A stretch of DNA of 64,000 bases, from contig CADCBQ010000019.1 of assembly GCA_902799745.1 (NCBI GenBank), positions 1-64,000 of the forward strand, in the 5' to 3' direction. A program made the position numbers and the translations under genes. Shown piece by piece: positions 35,301-43,102 of this stretch; position 1 is the stretch's first letter, and each line of letters begins with the position of its first letter. The notes beneath the pieces are model-generated. The model did not search any database. It was given only the letters and a program-made list of their open reading frames with translations, and was not told the origin of the DNA. The stretch is from Fibrobacter succinogenes (GTDB lineage Bacteria; Fibrobacterota; Fibrobacteria; Fibrobacterales; Fibrobacteraceae).

Positions 35301-35372
35301 TCTAAACCCCGCGCCATGCTGCTCGGCATCGAAGAAATCCAGAGCATGCAGCGCTCCGGAAAATTCGGGTAA
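32349..35372 (+). CDS. ftsK: DNA translocase FtsK/SpoIIIE
   Basis: A 1007-residue septal DNA pump. A short basic Ser/Lys N-terminus is followed by four membrane helices (about residues 30-200), a long linker (200-520) and the motor: beta domain, Walker A GQTGSGKS, Walker B IVVIIDEMADLMM and ATQRPS. The C-terminal gamma winged helix that reads polar DNA sequences is present (LSTSAVQRHFSVGFSRAGKIVDQL). Translation starts at TTG 32349: GCGGAGG lies 4 bases before it, and the next ATG is over 40 codons in, inside the first membrane helix. Convergent with the PP2C gene. Confidence 0.95.
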   Translation: MATQKKSSSKKSGKSSKPSKKDDFSPSEQSFGAILGGWALVGFGLILMLGCICSAYSGVKENVLGPYLGKMFPDALAFVFGRVPSLFVTSALVLWGAALVSVVRRARFIRYAVGLSLLSVVFSFLFSLRNYGETKVAKDMLIQGGGAFGQFFNQFVAVPLFGKASLLMPLTISLVVIALILVIAFGLRPRHFKFVVQTTNWLKSVFKKKEPIEGEVYEPVDTRRMPQVQTNMDLPGAGLPRGVYMDDNTVNIQPDGFKIRRKHKVTPFNGRSNWMDDEFSLNGTTDEVPNLPDEVLQTLTPRRAKEAAGTLPDSTNNGVGGYNLDEDPEIRRLEDYLRQNGGKMNALEIVEVKDKIAALKRARDLIAWEKDHRGRMQVKGDVRREGSPVTGSMATRTVAENAMPTGTMPAAKGATQRSMTQVPADDRTMMAGESTVSEPTRGNINAEDLLGGDGAADDTFVPEVYGADDVGDVPEMPDETLGASIGAVPSGSSTSGMKASPIPQRDPTTVYDEYKVPAISDILEEHEPQTADYSEEELNAIGKMLEEKLENFKVKGRVIGCETGPMITRFEVEPGPGMKVSRFSALQEDLALPLRVSSVRILAPIPGKAAVGIEIPNRKFQTVYSLDVFQSEKFKPSPEKILVALGKDITGEAFTMDLAKAPHLLIAGQTGSGKSVCINALMASMLFSKTPDELRMILVDPKAVELKMYENIPHLLAPVITKPEIAIQALQWLCYEMDRRTEVLAAAKVRNIGGFNAKFEAGELPDEVPEEDRSHRMAFIVVIIDEMADLMMVAGKEIEKNVARLAAKARAVGIHLVLATQRPSVKVITGIIKANLPTRISFKVASQIDARTVMDHAGAEKLLGRGDMLYKAVNDPEPVRVHGAFLSDEEAEKLADACSDQNVFYPQVESFDVSDGEGDEDGEGGGKDLGKLDKLLYDVAVWAVECRGLSTSAVQRHFSVGFSRAGKIVDQLYSLGVCGPAKGNSKPRAMLLGIEEIQSMQRSGKFG

Positions 35373-35386
35373 GTTTGCGGCTTTGT

Positions 35387-36847
35387 CTACCTGAGAGAAA
35401 TGGACAACATGGTAATGTCGTCGAATTGTTCGGCATTTCCCACAAAAGCTTGCAGGTCTTCCTTGATCTGAGTCAAGAATGCTTTGCCGCCACGGACATC
35501 GGCCGAATTGAGTTTTTTCAGCAGTCTCTCTTCGCCATAAAGTTCCCCTGAGCCGTTGTGCGCTTCGGTTAATCCGTCGGTATAGATTAAAAGGCTGTCG
35601 CCATCCTGTAATTGAATCTCGGATTCCTTGTACTGTGTATCGTCCATGCCTGCAAGGAATAACCCATGCTTGTTCTTCAAAAATTCAAAATTTTCGCCCT
35701 TTCTTGCAAAACAGGGGGCGTTGTGGCCTGCATTTGTGAATTTCATGATGCGTGTCGTGGTGTCTAGAATGCCAATCCATGCTGTGGCAAACATTTCTTC
35801 GGGGTTGCTTTCACACAGGATTCGGTTGACATCGGTAGAGATCTGAGCCGTGGACAGTTTCATCGAAGCATGGTCTTTGATCATCGTCTTCACGGTCATT
35901 GAGAAGAGGGCCGCGGGAACACCTTTGCCCGAAATATCGGCGATGACAAATGCAATATGCGTGCCGTCGATTTCAAAGAAATCGTAAAAATCTCCGCCGA
36001 CCTCCTTGGCAGTATCCATGGTCGCGTAGATGTTTACGTCGGGGTGGTTGACAAGAGCGCCCTCTGCGGAAGGAAGAGAACCTGTTTGAATGTTTGCGGC
36101 GAGGTTCAGGTCGGTTTCGACGGCCACTATTTTCTCGCGATTCTTGACGAACCTATTCGTGTTCACGTTTGTTGTAAAGAAGGTGAGCGCGATGGCGGAT
36201 GAAAGACTGGTTTCTAGATAATTTTCATCAAGTTCCAAGATGAATAGCTGAATAAACTCAATTCCTGCAATCAATAAGGAGGTTATCAAAATACATTGAG
36301 CGTAGAATTTCTTTTCCGCATTTGATTTTCGGCGTCGGATTAAGTAATAGATGGACTGTAACAATGGTGAACTTGCGTACATGAAAGCAATCGGTACCAA
36401 GCAATAATCAAAGATTATGCCATATTGAATTTCTCCATGTTCGTTGATGGAATATACTAGGCCGGTCCAAGGTGTCGTTAGGCATAAAATAACGGTAAGA
36501 ACGGTGGGTGCGATAAATAGCGCGTAGTGCAATTTTTTTGAACTCATCTTGAGTCCAAATTGATTCAACGAGAATCGCGTAAACATCGATGTTCCAAGCA
36601 TCATTGCAATTGCAAAAATATAGGCACAGGCATAATTAAGGATCTTGTATGTAAGATTCCCATCTACAAAATGCCAGATTCCGTCAAAAGCAGACAAGAC
36701 CGTTGCCGACACAAGCATAATGGAAAGCTTGTCCTTGAAACTCATCTTGTACAGCACGATGTTGTTGTATAACATGAATGCGGTTAGCAAGGTCGTGAAA
36801 ACGGATATTTCTACAAACAGGGTATCTGCAATTTCTTCATAGGTCAT
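35387..36847 (-). CDS. SpoIIE/RsbU-type PP2C phosphatase with membrane sensor
   Basis: A 486-residue protein with about seven N-terminal membrane helices (residues 10-225), then a PPM/SpoIIE serine phosphatase domain (about 245-486). The metal-site motifs are intact: KEVGGDFYDFF, FVIADISGKGVPAALFS, LIYTDGLTEA and FDDITMLSI. Such enzymes dephosphorylate a STAS anti-anti-sigma protein and so switch a partner. It lies 2 bases after the MATE-GHKL gene, with GAGG 7 bases before the ATG, and is the last of five same-strand genes that also include a STAS protein (42759). The membrane half probably senses a signal, but has no recognisable ligand site. Confidence 0.9.
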   Translation of the reverse strand: MTYEEIADTLFVEISVFTTLLTAFMLYNNIVLYKMSFKDKLSIMLVSATVLSAFDGIWHFVDGNLTYKILNYACAYIFAIAMMLGTSMFTRFSLNQFGLKMSSKKLHYALFIAPTVLTVILCLTTPWTGLVYSINEHGEIQYGIIFDYCLVPIAFMYASSPLLQSIYYLIRRRKSNAEKKFYAQCILITSLLIAGIEFIQLFILELDENYLETSLSSAIALTFFTTNVNTNRFVKNREKIVAVETDLNLAANIQTGSLPSAEGALVNHPDVNIYATMDTAKEVGGDFYDFFEIDGTHIAFVIADISGKGVPAALFSMTVKTMIKDHASMKLSTAQISTDVNRILCESNPEEMFATAWIGILDTTTRIMKFTNAGHNAPCFARKGENFEFLKNKHGLFLAGMDDTQYKESEIQLQDGDSLLIYTDGLTEAHNGSGELYGEERLLKKLNSADVRGGKAFLTQIKEDLQAFVGNAEQFDDITMLSISLR

Positions 36848-36849
36848 AT

Positions 36850-38571
36850 TTATGCCTCGAATTTTACCTTGAATGTGTTACGGTTGTAACTCATGGTCGT
36901 GAGGTACATCTTGTTATTTTTCATTTTTTCCATGTAACCCGAAACCATGAACTCGGTAATGGAACCTGCGATTACATCGTCGCTTGATAAGTCGAATAAA
37001 ATACCATCGTCTTTAGTGATAATCTGTATTCCATCTTCTCGAATAAAGACGGAACATTCCGCATAGGTTGCCGTGTTCCCGTTTTTCTCAAAAACAAGCA
37101 TAAAAAGTTCTTCAATGAGCAATTTGACTTTGGCTATGATTTTTTTGTTGATGCCATTTTCCTGAAGGTATCGCTCTATCTGCTTTTGAACATCAATAAT
37201 CAATTCCGGCTCCAGCTTGAGTTCGTAGAAGCGGTAGTTCAGTCGTTTTTCTTTATCTGCAAGTAGCAGAGGGTAGTTTTCTTTGCCGTATTTGGTGCGG
37301 ATGAATAGCGTCGAGAAGATGTAGGCGAGAATAGTCGAAAGGGCTATCCCGACAAAGAATCCGTAAATTCCAAATTTTTCGCCGAGAATGAATAGGAGAG
37401 GGGCAGCGACAATCACGTCGCGTAATCCGCAGAGAAGCGCCCCAAGAAAAATTTTGTCGATGAGCAGATAATACGAAGACAGCAAGTAGAGAAGACTGGT
37501 TCCGGTGAGCCCAAGTGCAATAATGCGGGCGCCGTTGATGGCATCTTTGGCGATTTCTGGATTCTCGATGCCGTAAATTTTTACGATGAGTGGAGCCGCA
37601 GCCGCTATGATGGCGGTCATTAAGACTCCTTCGACAACAGCCGCTTTCTGCGCAATCTTGTAGCAATTTTTAATGCCGCGGTAGGATTCTTCGCCTAGAT
37701 AGATGTTGATGAGGGGTGTAATGGCCTCTCCGATGCCGTCAAAAATAATCTGAAACTCTTTTGCAAAGAAAATAACGGAGGCAATAATCAGCATATCAGA
37801 ACCGAATGCGAATGTGATGTATTTTTCGACAATCACGGCAAAGCAGGCGAAAAATAGATAGGTGCTCGCATCGATCGTACTGTATTTCGCTATGTGAAAA
37901 ATTTTTGCAATTGAAAAGTGAAATCCGATTTTTAGCGAGTTTCCTTTCTTGAATAAGTGGAGACTAGTCACTAAAAGTGCAAGTGCGGTACCGATAAACG
38001 AACCCAGGGCGATTCCTTCGATGCCCATGGATTTTGCTAGGACGATGGAGAGGGCTATGTTGACAACTAGCTGTACGATGCCTGCGATTGTGCTGATCGT
38101 GTCGTCTCCATCTGAAAATACGGCTTCACACATCAGTAGGAATAATGGCAAAATCAGAATGGTTAGCTTGTACCAAAAGAAATACTGCTTGGCCTGTTCA
38201 AAGACAGTGGGGGTCGCTTCAAAAAAATGGAGATAGGTGTCGCCCAACAGCGTGAAGGCTAAGAACAGGAGTACGCCTATGCTAACAGCAGCGGTCAATC
38301 CGACCCTGAAATACTGGGTTGCTTTCGCTTGATCGAATTCTCCCATGGCGCGGTTGTACAAGATGGGAACGCCAATCGAAAGGATTCCGCCAAAAAAAGC
38401 GGCTAGGGAATATGCGGGGGTTACGAGACTGATGCCGGCGACGCTCGTTTCTCCTAAGACAAGGCCCGCAATCACGGAATCCGACAGCAACAGGATTGGA
38501 ACGACAATCATGTAGACTGTTCCCGAAACCAGTAGCGAAAGAAATTTTTTAGACAGAAAAGTCTTGCTCAT
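36850..38571 (-). CDS. MATE-family transporter fused to a C-terminal anti-sigma-kinase-like (GHKL) domain
   Basis: A 573-residue protein. Residues 1 to about 440 form twelve predicted membrane helices of a MATE/MOP exporter (GLVLGETSVAGISLVTPAYSL, and MCEAVFSDGDDTISTIAGI). Residues about 445-573 resemble an RsbW/HATPase_c_2 fold: KVKLLIEELFMLVFEKN aligns with the N-box helix, and TKDDGILFDLSSDD aligns with the G1 box. The N-box Asn is replaced and the GGxG of the G2 box is not evident (AGSITEFMVSGYM), so ATP binding or kinase activity is doubtful. Ordinary MATE proteins have about 450 residues and no such domain. The neighbours supply the phosphatase and STAS partners, so the tail may gate transport. 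Confidence 0.8.
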   Translation of the reverse strand: MSKTFLSKKFLSLLVSGTVYMIVVPILLLSDSVIAGLVLGETSVAGISLVTPAYSLAAFFGGILSIGVPILYNRAMGEFDQAKATQYFRVGLTAAVSIGVLLFLAFTLLGDTYLHFFEATPTVFEQAKQYFFWYKLTILILPLFLLMCEAVFSDGDDTISTIAGIVQLVVNIALSIVLAKSMGIEGIALGSFIGTALALLVTSLHLFKKGNSLKIGFHFSIAKIFHIAKYSTIDASTYLFFACFAVIVEKYITFAFGSDMLIIASVIFFAKEFQIIFDGIGEAITPLINIYLGEESYRGIKNCYKIAQKAAVVEGVLMTAIIAAAAPLIVKIYGIENPEIAKDAINGARIIALGLTGTSLLYLLSSYYLLIDKIFLGALLCGLRDVIVAAPLLFILGEKFGIYGFFVGIALSTILAYIFSTLFIRTKYGKENYPLLLADKEKRLNYRFYELKLEPELIIDVQKQIERYLQENGINKKIIAKVKLLIEELFMLVFEKNGNTATYAECSVFIREDGIQIITKDDGILFDLSSDDVIAGSITEFMVSGYMEKMKNNKMYLTTMSYNRNTFKVKFEA

Positions 38572-38613
38572 TCATTTAAATATAATAATAGGTTAAAAAA
38601 AATGGTAATTTGA

Positions 38614-41600
38614 TTAGCTACTCATCAAAAGGTTCAAATTCTTTTTTAACAGTTCCGCATACTGTAACGCCTGTTTTGGAGTGTATAGATTTTCCGCATA
38701 CTCAATAAACAGGGATAGTCCCGAAGGGCTTTCGCGTACCTCTATTTCGAAAGGCATTGCCGCATTGCGGTTCAAACCCACTTCTTCGATTTGAACTTCC
38801 GGCGGAATCAGATTCAGCATGGTGTTTTCATGGACTTGTTTTTGATAGATGATTTCCAAGGTGTATGTATCCAGTTCGTCATTGTAGAAAATATCACCTA
38901 GGCATTCCGAATAGAAAATGCCCTTTAGGATTTGTTCTGAAACCTCGGAAAGAACTTTTGATGGAGAATCCGTAATTTCAAGATCAATAAAGATGGGTAG
39001 ATTTTCTTCGAAACTGCCAATGGTTTCGAGGTATTTGCCTTCTTTTCGATTGTCGTAAGTCCAGGTGTAGCAGATCTTCTTTTTCCCTGTCATCTCGGAA
39101 AGGGCAAGTATTGCCGCCGCGATAGAAAGTTCATTTCTAGATGTAGAACGTCTTTTTTCGGCTTGATTCATTTGATCTAGGGAAATTCCTAAATCGTAAT
39201 CCAAATAAGCACTTCTCCCGAAAGATTTTGTATGGTCATATTCAAGTACGCAGCACCACTTGGAATCGCCCTTTAGGGATTCGTAATATCTTTTTGCCTC
39301 AGCATATTTTGTGGACTTCTTGGTGTTTTCTAGGTCTTGTAAGTACGAATAATAAAAGTCATCTCCTGATTTTTCTTGATAATACTCGTTGAAGGTCTGT
39401 ACGGCGAATATAAAACACGAGTAATAGTCTCCTAGAGAATGATGGACTTCCACAAAGAGGTACTTGTTTTTCTCTGTTACAATGACTTTGGTTCTATACA
39501 GATGTTCTCTGAATAAATTGAATGGACGCTCTGGCTTTTCTTTAAACTTGTTGAATTCTTTTTCGGAGGTGTGCCTCAATTCTGTTTTTTTTATCAATTC
39601 AGGGCGGTATGAGACGGAATATTTTCCCGTTTCATCTTTCGAAAAAACAGACATCATCATCGGATGCTTTTGAAGTGTCTTGTCAACGGCTTCGCATAGT
39701 TTTTTTTCGTCGTATTGATTTCCGAGTGTGACAACGTACGAAAAGTTGTAAACGTAATTACTGCCGGATTTTTGTTCTTCTTCAGATAGGAAAAATTCTT
39801 GCTCTGCCTTTATGTCGAATGTTTTTTTTCGGCATTGTTCTTCATATTTTTCATTGTCATCTGTGTTCTTGTTTGATTGTATTTTTTTTGCAATTCGATC
39901 AATTGTCTTTCCGTAGTAGATATCTGAAACCGTCAGCGTTAAATGATACTTTTCAATTTCGATGATTAGCTCAACGGCTGATATAGAGGATCCGCCTAGC
40001 TCAAAGAAATTATCTTCTTTGGATGGGTCTCTTTTTAGATCAAGAACTTTTTTGACCGCTGAACATAAGATGTTTTCGATGCCAATTTCTGAAGAATCCT
40101 CGTTTAAATGCTTAAACGAAATGTCCATTGTTTTTAGGCTTTGCTTGTCAATTTTCCCGTGTTTATTTAAGGGCATTTTGTCAAGCGTTACAAAAACCAA
40201 AGGAATCATATAAGGTGGAAGAATCCTTGATAGTTCTTCCTTGATAGCCTTTGTAGATATGTCTGTGTCTGCAACAATGAACGCGACTAGGAAATTCTCT
40301 TTTTCGTTGGTCTTTAAAATAACGGTTGCTTGCTTAATGGCTTCAATTTTTAAGATGGATTGTTCTATTTCCTGGAGCTCGATTCGCTGTCCGTTTAACT
40401 TTACCATATCGTCGGCTCGCCCGCAGATCACAATTTCTCCGCTATCGGTCCTATAGGCAAGATCCCCAGATTTGTATGTTCTTTCGCCTCTGTATTCTAT
40501 AAAGCTCTTTGCCGTATCATCGGGACGATTCAAGTATCCGCAAGAAAGGGTCTTGCCCTGTATTAAAAGTTCTCCCTTCTGGTTTGGTCCAAGTTCGTTT
40601 CCTTCTTCATCTACGATGAAGACTTTTGTCCGGTATGGAATTCCATTTGTGAAGGAACTTGTTGTATTTTGCAATACCTTGCACACAGCCATGGAGCAAG
40701 TTTCTGTCGTACCGTACCCATTGATGATTTTTACGGTAGGGAGTTTGCTGAAGATTTTTGCGGCATGCTCCGGAGAGAGCGGCTCTCCGCCCATGTAAAG
40801 GCCTATAATGCTTTCAAATTTTTCTTTGTCAGCCGCAGAAAGTAGAATTTCTATGAATGAAGGTATTCCAATTACGGAATCCAGTTGATACTTCTTGATC
40901 TGTTCTGAAAAATTTGTTAAATCTTTAAGCTCATTTTCTTTGTTAAGGTAAAATAGGGCGCCTGCATAAATGCAATAAAAGAATCCTGTATAAAAAAGGA
41001 TGAACGTGAATGGGGATATGTCGGCCAATCGATGAATTTGATATTGGGCAATGGCGATCCATTGTTCTGGAAAGAATTCTTCGTAAATGGCCCTGTGATT
41101 AAGCGTGACCCCTTTGGGATTTCCTGTAGAACCTGAGGTGTAAATGCACATTGCCATGTCATCGGGGCTTACATGAACAACTTGTTTTTTTAAATGTTCT
41201 TTTTTCGCTTTGGCAAGGAGTTCTTCTAGTGTGAAAATCTTGCAAGTGCATTTGCCTATTTCTAGAAGTTCCGCCTTGATTTTTTCGGTTGTAATGATGG
41301 CTTTCGATTTGGAATCGTTGATGCTGTATGCAATTCTTTCAGGAGGCGTGTCGAGTGTAAGTGGGATAAAGGCCGCACCCGTTTTTAAAACGCCCATGAT
41401 GGCGATATGAATAGAGAAGGATCTGTCCAATACAAGAGTGATGAAATCCCCTTGTCTGATTTCTGGAATCAGGGCGAAAAGCGATGCTGCCAAATAATCT
41501 GATTCCTGGTCAAGTTCCTTGTACGAAAGTTCCTTGTCTGCGCAGATAACGGCAATGGCACCGGGCGTCATTTGAGCGTGTTCGGTAAGTTTGTCATGTA

Positions 41601-41625
41601 CGGCGAAAAATTTTTCTTTAGCCAT
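38614..41625 (-). CDS. Non-ribosomal peptide synthetase, A-PCP-C
   Basis: A 1003-residue single-module enzyme. The adenylation domain (1 to about 510) has A3 YTSGSTGNPKG (162-172), A5 NGYGTTET (302-309), A7/A8 YKSGDLAYRTDSG to GRADDMVKLNGQRIE, and the A10 Lys in NKHGKIDK (487-494). The A4 region ADISPF keeps the Asp that binds an alpha-amino group. The carrier domain (about 515-585) has LGGSSIS with the phosphopantetheine Ser at about 547. A condensation-like domain (about 605-1003) keeps HHSLGD (728-733), with Tyr in place of the usual following Gly. No thioesterase or reductase is present. It shares one base with the upstream PLP enzyme gene (TAATG). Product unknown. The DNA is visibly AT-rich. 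Confidence 0.9.
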   Translation of the reverse strand: MAKEKFFAVHDKLTEHAQMTPGAIAVICADKELSYKELDQESDYLAASLFALIPEIRQGDFITLVLDRSFSIHIAIMGVLKTGAAFIPLTLDTPPERIAYSINDSKSKAIITTEKIKAELLEIGKCTCKIFTLEELLAKAKKEHLKKQVVHVSPDDMAMCIYTSGSTGNPKGVTLNHRAIYEEFFPEQWIAIAQYQIHRLADISPFTFILFYTGFFYCIYAGALFYLNKENELKDLTNFSEQIKKYQLDSVIGIPSFIEILLSAADKEKFESIIGLYMGGEPLSPEHAAKIFSKLPTVKIINGYGTTETCSMAVCKVLQNTTSSFTNGIPYRTKVFIVDEEGNELGPNQKGELLIQGKTLSCGYLNRPDDTAKSFIEYRGERTYKSGDLAYRTDSGEIVICGRADDMVKLNGQRIELQEIEQSILKIEAIKQATVILKTNEKENFLVAFIVADTDISTKAIKEELSRILPPYMIPLVFVTLDKMPLNKHGKIDKQSLKTMDISFKHLNEDSSEIGIENILCSAVKKVLDLKRDPSKEDNFFELGGSSISAVELIIEIEKYHLTLTVSDIYYGKTIDRIAKKIQSNKNTDDNEKYEEQCRKKTFDIKAEQEFFLSEEEQKSGSNYVYNFSYVVTLGNQYDEKKLCEAVDKTLQKHPMMMSVFSKDETGKYSVSYRPELIKKTELRHTSEKEFNKFKEKPERPFNLFREHLYRTKVIVTEKNKYLFVEVHHSLGDYYSCFIFAVQTFNEYYQEKSGDDFYYSYLQDLENTKKSTKYAEAKRYYESLKGDSKWCCVLEYDHTKSFGRSAYLDYDLGISLDQMNQAEKRRSTSRNELSIAAAILALSEMTGKKKICYTWTYDNRKEGKYLETIGSFEENLPIFIDLEITDSPSKVLSEVSEQILKGIFYSECLGDIFYNDELDTYTLEIIYQKQVHENTMLNLIPPEVQIEEVGLNRNAAMPFEIEVRESPSGLSLFIEYAENLYTPKQALQYAELLKKNLNLLMSS

Positions 41626-42758
41626 TATGCATTCTCGATGAATTTGCCCATGTAGTCAAGAACTGAAATAAGTCCTTTTTCCAAATCACTCTTGTTCAGG
41701 AGCAGGTTGATTCTAAAACAGAACTGTTTGCTTATGTCAAAACCGTGCATAATCCCCGGGAAAATCAAATATCCCTTTTCCTGGATTAGTTTTTTTATGG
41801 CGAAAATAAAATTTTCGGTTCCTATACACCCGTCAAGAAAGATCATGGCATAATGACCGGATATATCAGGTGATACATGGGCGAAACAGTAATTTGCTAG
41901 AATCTGATGAACTCGTTTGTAATTGTCGCTCCAAAATTGATTGTAAAAACGAAGGCAATCGTCGTAATTTTGGGAGATGAAATGACGTGCACCCAGTTGA
42001 CTTAGATAATTTAGGGAGCCTCCGTAACAATCTTTAAGCCTATCAATTTCGTCAGTGAACTTTTTATGTGTGACAATGACAGAAAATTTAATCCCCTGAA
42101 TTCCTAGAGCCTTATGCGGGCTATAGATGTACATTAGTTTTTCTTGTATTCCTAATGTTCTTGAAAGTTCCTTTCCGTTTACGCATAAGGCCTCGTCCAA
42201 TATAACCCATTTTCCTGCATCTAGAAGTTCTTGAATGCCGTTTATGACATTTTGATTGAAATAAACGCTTGTCGAGTTGATGGGAGAGGTGAACCAGAAT
42301 GCTTCGCAGTCCGAATTTATAAGGGGACTGATGTCAAAATTTTGATTGAAGTCGGGAATGAATTCGTTAAAAACGTGGTAGGCGACTTTTAAATCGTCTA
42401 GGCAGGTCTGTGCCGTAAAGTATGCTGGCGCAATGATTCCTGTTTTTAAATTTCTTTGTGAAAGAAATACTGCGATTGTTACAATCGAATGTGTGCTTTG
42501 CGAGAAGGCAAAACCTTGGGATTCATAGAAATCTTCGCTTGAAAAGCCTAATTTGGTTGCAATGTTTTTTTTGATGGATTCTGGAAGATAATATTGATAG
42601 TCAAAAATATCCTGTACGGATTCGTATTTGAGAATATCTTTGAGCTGAGCCTTGTATTCGGAGCCGGCATTCCAGTAAGATAGATTTATAGATTGCGTTT
42701 CTTTTGACAGGGCTTTTGAAGCTTTGTCAAGTTCCATCTCTATTTCGTAGTTAGTCAT
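41625..42758 (-). CDS. PLP-dependent fold-type I enzyme, aminotransferase-like
   Basis: A 377-residue protein of the aspartate-aminotransferase fold. VILDEALCVNG carries the Asp that contacts the PLP ring nitrogen. The Schiff-base Lys is in YIYSPHKALGIQG, and the C-terminal Arg that usually binds the substrate carboxylate is in FCFRINLLLNK. Overall it is diverged from standard class I/II aminotransferases. It lies directly between the STAS gene (no gap) and the NRPS gene (one-base overlap), so it likely makes or modifies the amino acid used by the NRPS. A role as beta-lyase or decarboxylase cannot be excluded. Confidence 0.8.
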   Translation of the reverse strand: MTNYEIEMELDKASKALSKETQSINLSYWNAGSEYKAQLKDILKYESVQDIFDYQYYLPESIKKNIATKLGFSSEDFYESQGFAFSQSTHSIVTIAVFLSQRNLKTGIIAPAYFTAQTCLDDLKVAYHVFNEFIPDFNQNFDISPLINSDCEAFWFTSPINSTSVYFNQNVINGIQELLDAGKWVILDEALCVNGKELSRTLGIQEKLMYIYSPHKALGIQGIKFSVIVTHKKFTDEIDRLKDCYGGSLNYLSQLGARHFISQNYDDCLRFYNQFWSDNYKRVHQILANYCFAHVSPDISGHYAMIFLDGCIGTENFIFAIKKLIQEKGYLIFPGIMHGFDISKQFCFRINLLLNKSDLEKGLISVLDYMGKFIENA

Positions 42759-43058
42759 TTAAATTAAACCGAAAACGGCGTCGAGTCCGGTTGCGTCCAG
42801 GACTTCCCTGAAGTTTTCGCCGATATTGAGAAGTTGCATGTTTCCCTGTTTCTTTTTTAAGACCTTGAATGTTGAAAGTAATACTCGGATCCCTGCCGAG
42901 GATACATAATCGCATTCTTTGAAATCCATGATTAGCGAGTTTATCTTTTCGATGTGAGCTGCAATTTCTTCTGCGAGTTTGGGCGAGGTGAGGGTGTTCA
43001 GCTCGCCAGAAAGAGCAATTGTCATTTCAGCATCGTTCAAAACAGTTCTAAGTTCCAT
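42759..43058 (-). CDS. STAS-domain anti-anti-sigma factor (SpoIIAA/RsbV-like)
   Basis: A 99-residue single STAS domain. MTIALSGELNTLTSPKLAEE is the first strand and helix, and DYVSSAGIRVLLS carries the phosphorylatable Ser of the family. ATG 43058 (MELRTV) was chosen because GGAG lies 6 bases before it. An upstream start at 43148 would overlap the preceding barrel gene and add 30 residues unlike STAS proteins. TATAAT lies at 43076-43071 on this strand. It heads the STAS, PLP enzyme, NRPS, MATE-GHKL, phosphatase set. It should be the target of the phosphatase at 35387 and the binding partner of a GHKL domain. Confidence 0.9.
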   Translation of the reverse strand: MELRTVLNDAEMTIALSGELNTLTSPKLAEEIAAHIEKINSLIMDFKECDYVSSAGIRVLLSTFKVLKKKQGNMQLLNIGENFREVLDATGLDAVFGLI

Positions 43059-43102
43059 TCTAGGCTCCGTATTATATTTTAGTAAAAAAATTGTGAAAAG
43101 AA

